The position numbers were made by a program, and so were the translations under genes. This document shows, in pieces, positions 63,441 through 64,000 of a stretch of 64,000 bases of DNA. Position 1 is the stretch's first letter, and each line of letters starts with the position of its first letter. The notes beneath the pieces were generated by a model, which saw nothing but the letters and a program-made list of their open reading frames with translations, ran no database searches and was not told the DNA's origin. This stretch comes from SAR324 cluster bacterium. Lineage in GTDB: Bacteria; SAR324; XYD2-FULL-50-16. Location: assembly GCA_028282885.1 (NCBI GenBank), contig JANQGX010000088.1, positions 248,001 through 312,000 of the forward strand, read 5' to 3'.

Positions 63441-63596
63441 TTGACAGAGTCAATTTATGAAGTTAATACTTCAACTAAAAAATCGTTTGAAGTGAAAACT
63501 TCTAAATATTTTCAATTCTTAGCGCAATATCCAAAAATATCGAAAATTTTGGTACAGAATTATAAACTTTGTCTCTATTTTGGAAGTTAATACTTC
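63441..63596 (+). promoter_or_regulatory. Three GAAGT-N4-ACTTC repeats before an RpiR regulator gene
   Basis: TGAAGTTAATACTTCA (63458-63473, perfect), GAAGTGAAAACTTC (63489-63502) and GAAGTTAATACTTC (63583-63596). TTGACA at 63441-63446 lies 17 bases before TAATAC, so site 1 covers a likely -10. The repeats resemble RpiR-type operators; autoregulation is likely, and the divergent histidine kinase gene may share it. Confidence 0.65.
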
Positions 63597-63649
63597 GGAT
63601 TCACTTTGATTTTAAAATTGAATCATAAACCTCAACAAGGAAATCGGCG

Positions 63650-64000
63650 GTGAAGAATATACTCAAGAAGATCAAAACCAAATATACAGATCTGTCTCCC
63701 AGTGAAAAAAAAGTAGCGGATTATCTGATCGCCAACTACCAGACGGTTGCTTTTTTGAGTTGCCAGGAGTTGGGGAGACAAGCGGGTGCCAGTGACACCA
63801 CCGTCATCAGGCTATCCAACAAGCTGGGTTATGAAGGCTTTTTGCAGTTGAAGAAGGAACTCCAGGAGGTGGTCCAGGACAAGATTTCCCCATCAGAGAA
63901 ATTCTCAAAGACTGCCAAGAGCGTCACTGCCAAAAACTTCATTGTGGAGACCTACCAGCAGGAAATGTCCAGCCTGGAAAAGACCTTTGGCATGATTGAC
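63650..64000 (+). CDS. RpiR-family regulator (partial, N-terminus)
   Basis: 117 codons, cut by the window edge. GTG start at 63650 with AAGGAAA upstream. The HTH_6 domain reads LSPSEKKVADYLIANYQTVAFLSCQELGRQAGASDTTVIRLSNKLGYEGFLQLKKEL. The SIS domain would follow beyond the window. Different from the RpiR at 33315. Target genes lie outside, but the three repeats upstream suggest self-control. Confidence 0.87.
   Translation, partial: MKNILKKIKTKYTDLSPSEKKVADYLIANYQTVAFLSCQELGRQAGASDTTVIRLSNKLGYEGFLQLKKELQEVVQDKISPSEKFSKTAKSVTAKNFIVETYQQEMSSLEKTFGMID

Noticed and set aside
1..64000. Search for tRNA, rRNA, CRISPR arrays, transposases and phage genes
   Set aside because: None seen; no tandem spaced repeats, no integrase or transposase motifs, no tRNA-like T-loop sequences in a credible cloverleaf.

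Overview
This window is a gene-dense bacterial chromosome segment with no tRNA or rRNA gene, CRISPR array or insertion sequence that I can see. Gene content suggests a Gram-negative, probably anaerobic or microaerobic member of the former Deltaproteobacteria (Desulfobacterota-like). The hints are TRAP transport, electron-transfer flavoprotein with acyl-CoA dehydrogenase, many CoA-linked catabolic genes, a PrkA/YhbH/SpoVR stress cassette, a C_GCAxxG_C_C protein, a c-haem sensor kinase with a sigma-54 regulator, and outer-membrane barrels plus lipoproteins. No phylogenetic marker is present, so this assignment is inference. All family calls come from reading motifs; no database search was possible.

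Layout. (1) 1-13.3 kb: an acyl-CoA catabolic island with a dienoyl-CoA reductase/old yellow enzyme, two short-chain dehydrogenases, an ADP-forming acyl-CoA synthetase alpha chain, a nitroreductase, an APH-type kinase, a TetR regulator, an acyl-CoA dehydrogenase, EtfB/EtfA, an amidohydrolase and a second, paralogous TetR. Four promoters carry one shared operator-like inverted repeat (CGAAC-N4-GTTCG type). Kinase plus dehydrogenase, with a ligase and SDRs, recalls the levulinate (Lva) and ACAD10/11 routes for 4-hydroxyacyl-CoA. (2) 13.8-20.6 kb: a small Cys-rich protein with a metallo-beta-lactamase-fold hydrolase, two beta-barrel proteins, a Notum/pectinacetylesterase-like lipoprotein, a Nudix hydrolase, a TtcA-like PP-loop protein and a class III aminotransferase. 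(3) 20.7-28.0 kb, all on the minus strand: a beta-keto acid cleavage enzyme, an SMP-30 lactonase, a complete TRAP transporter, a third TetR with a perfect 30-bp palindrome upstream, and a cyclase-family hydrolase. (4) 28.5-29.3 kb: an ArsR regulator and a tiny Cys/His-rich protein that share a coiled-coil tail. (5) 29.7-43.7 kb: amino-acid and amide metabolism, with a glutamine-type ABC importer, C45 peptidase, RpiR regulator, B12/radical SAM protein, Tat-exported PLP enzyme, aromatic amino-acid permease, YtcJ-like amidohydrolase, C_GCAxxG_C_C protein and FAD amine oxidase-like enzyme. (6) 43.9-51.5 kb: a four-gene cassette PrkA-YhbH-SpoVR-PrkA2 with two different PrkA-type AAA+ proteins. (7) 52.2-56.6 kb: a tiny protein, a DUF401 transporter, an SH3/barrel envelope protein, an MBL hydrolase and a truncated radical SAM gene. 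(8) 56.7-63.3 kb: a haem-sensing histidine kinase and sigma-54 response regulator next to a YeiH-type exporter with an unusual N-terminal extension and two small membrane proteins; a candidate -24/-12 promoter and upstream inverted repeat precede yeiH. (9) 63.6 kb to the end: the start of an RpiR regulator preceded by three copies of a GAAGT-N4-ACTTC repeat.

The parts best worth experimental attention are the sensor/sigma-54/YeiH module, the double-PrkA cassette, and the split ACAD11/Lva-like module with its shared operator.
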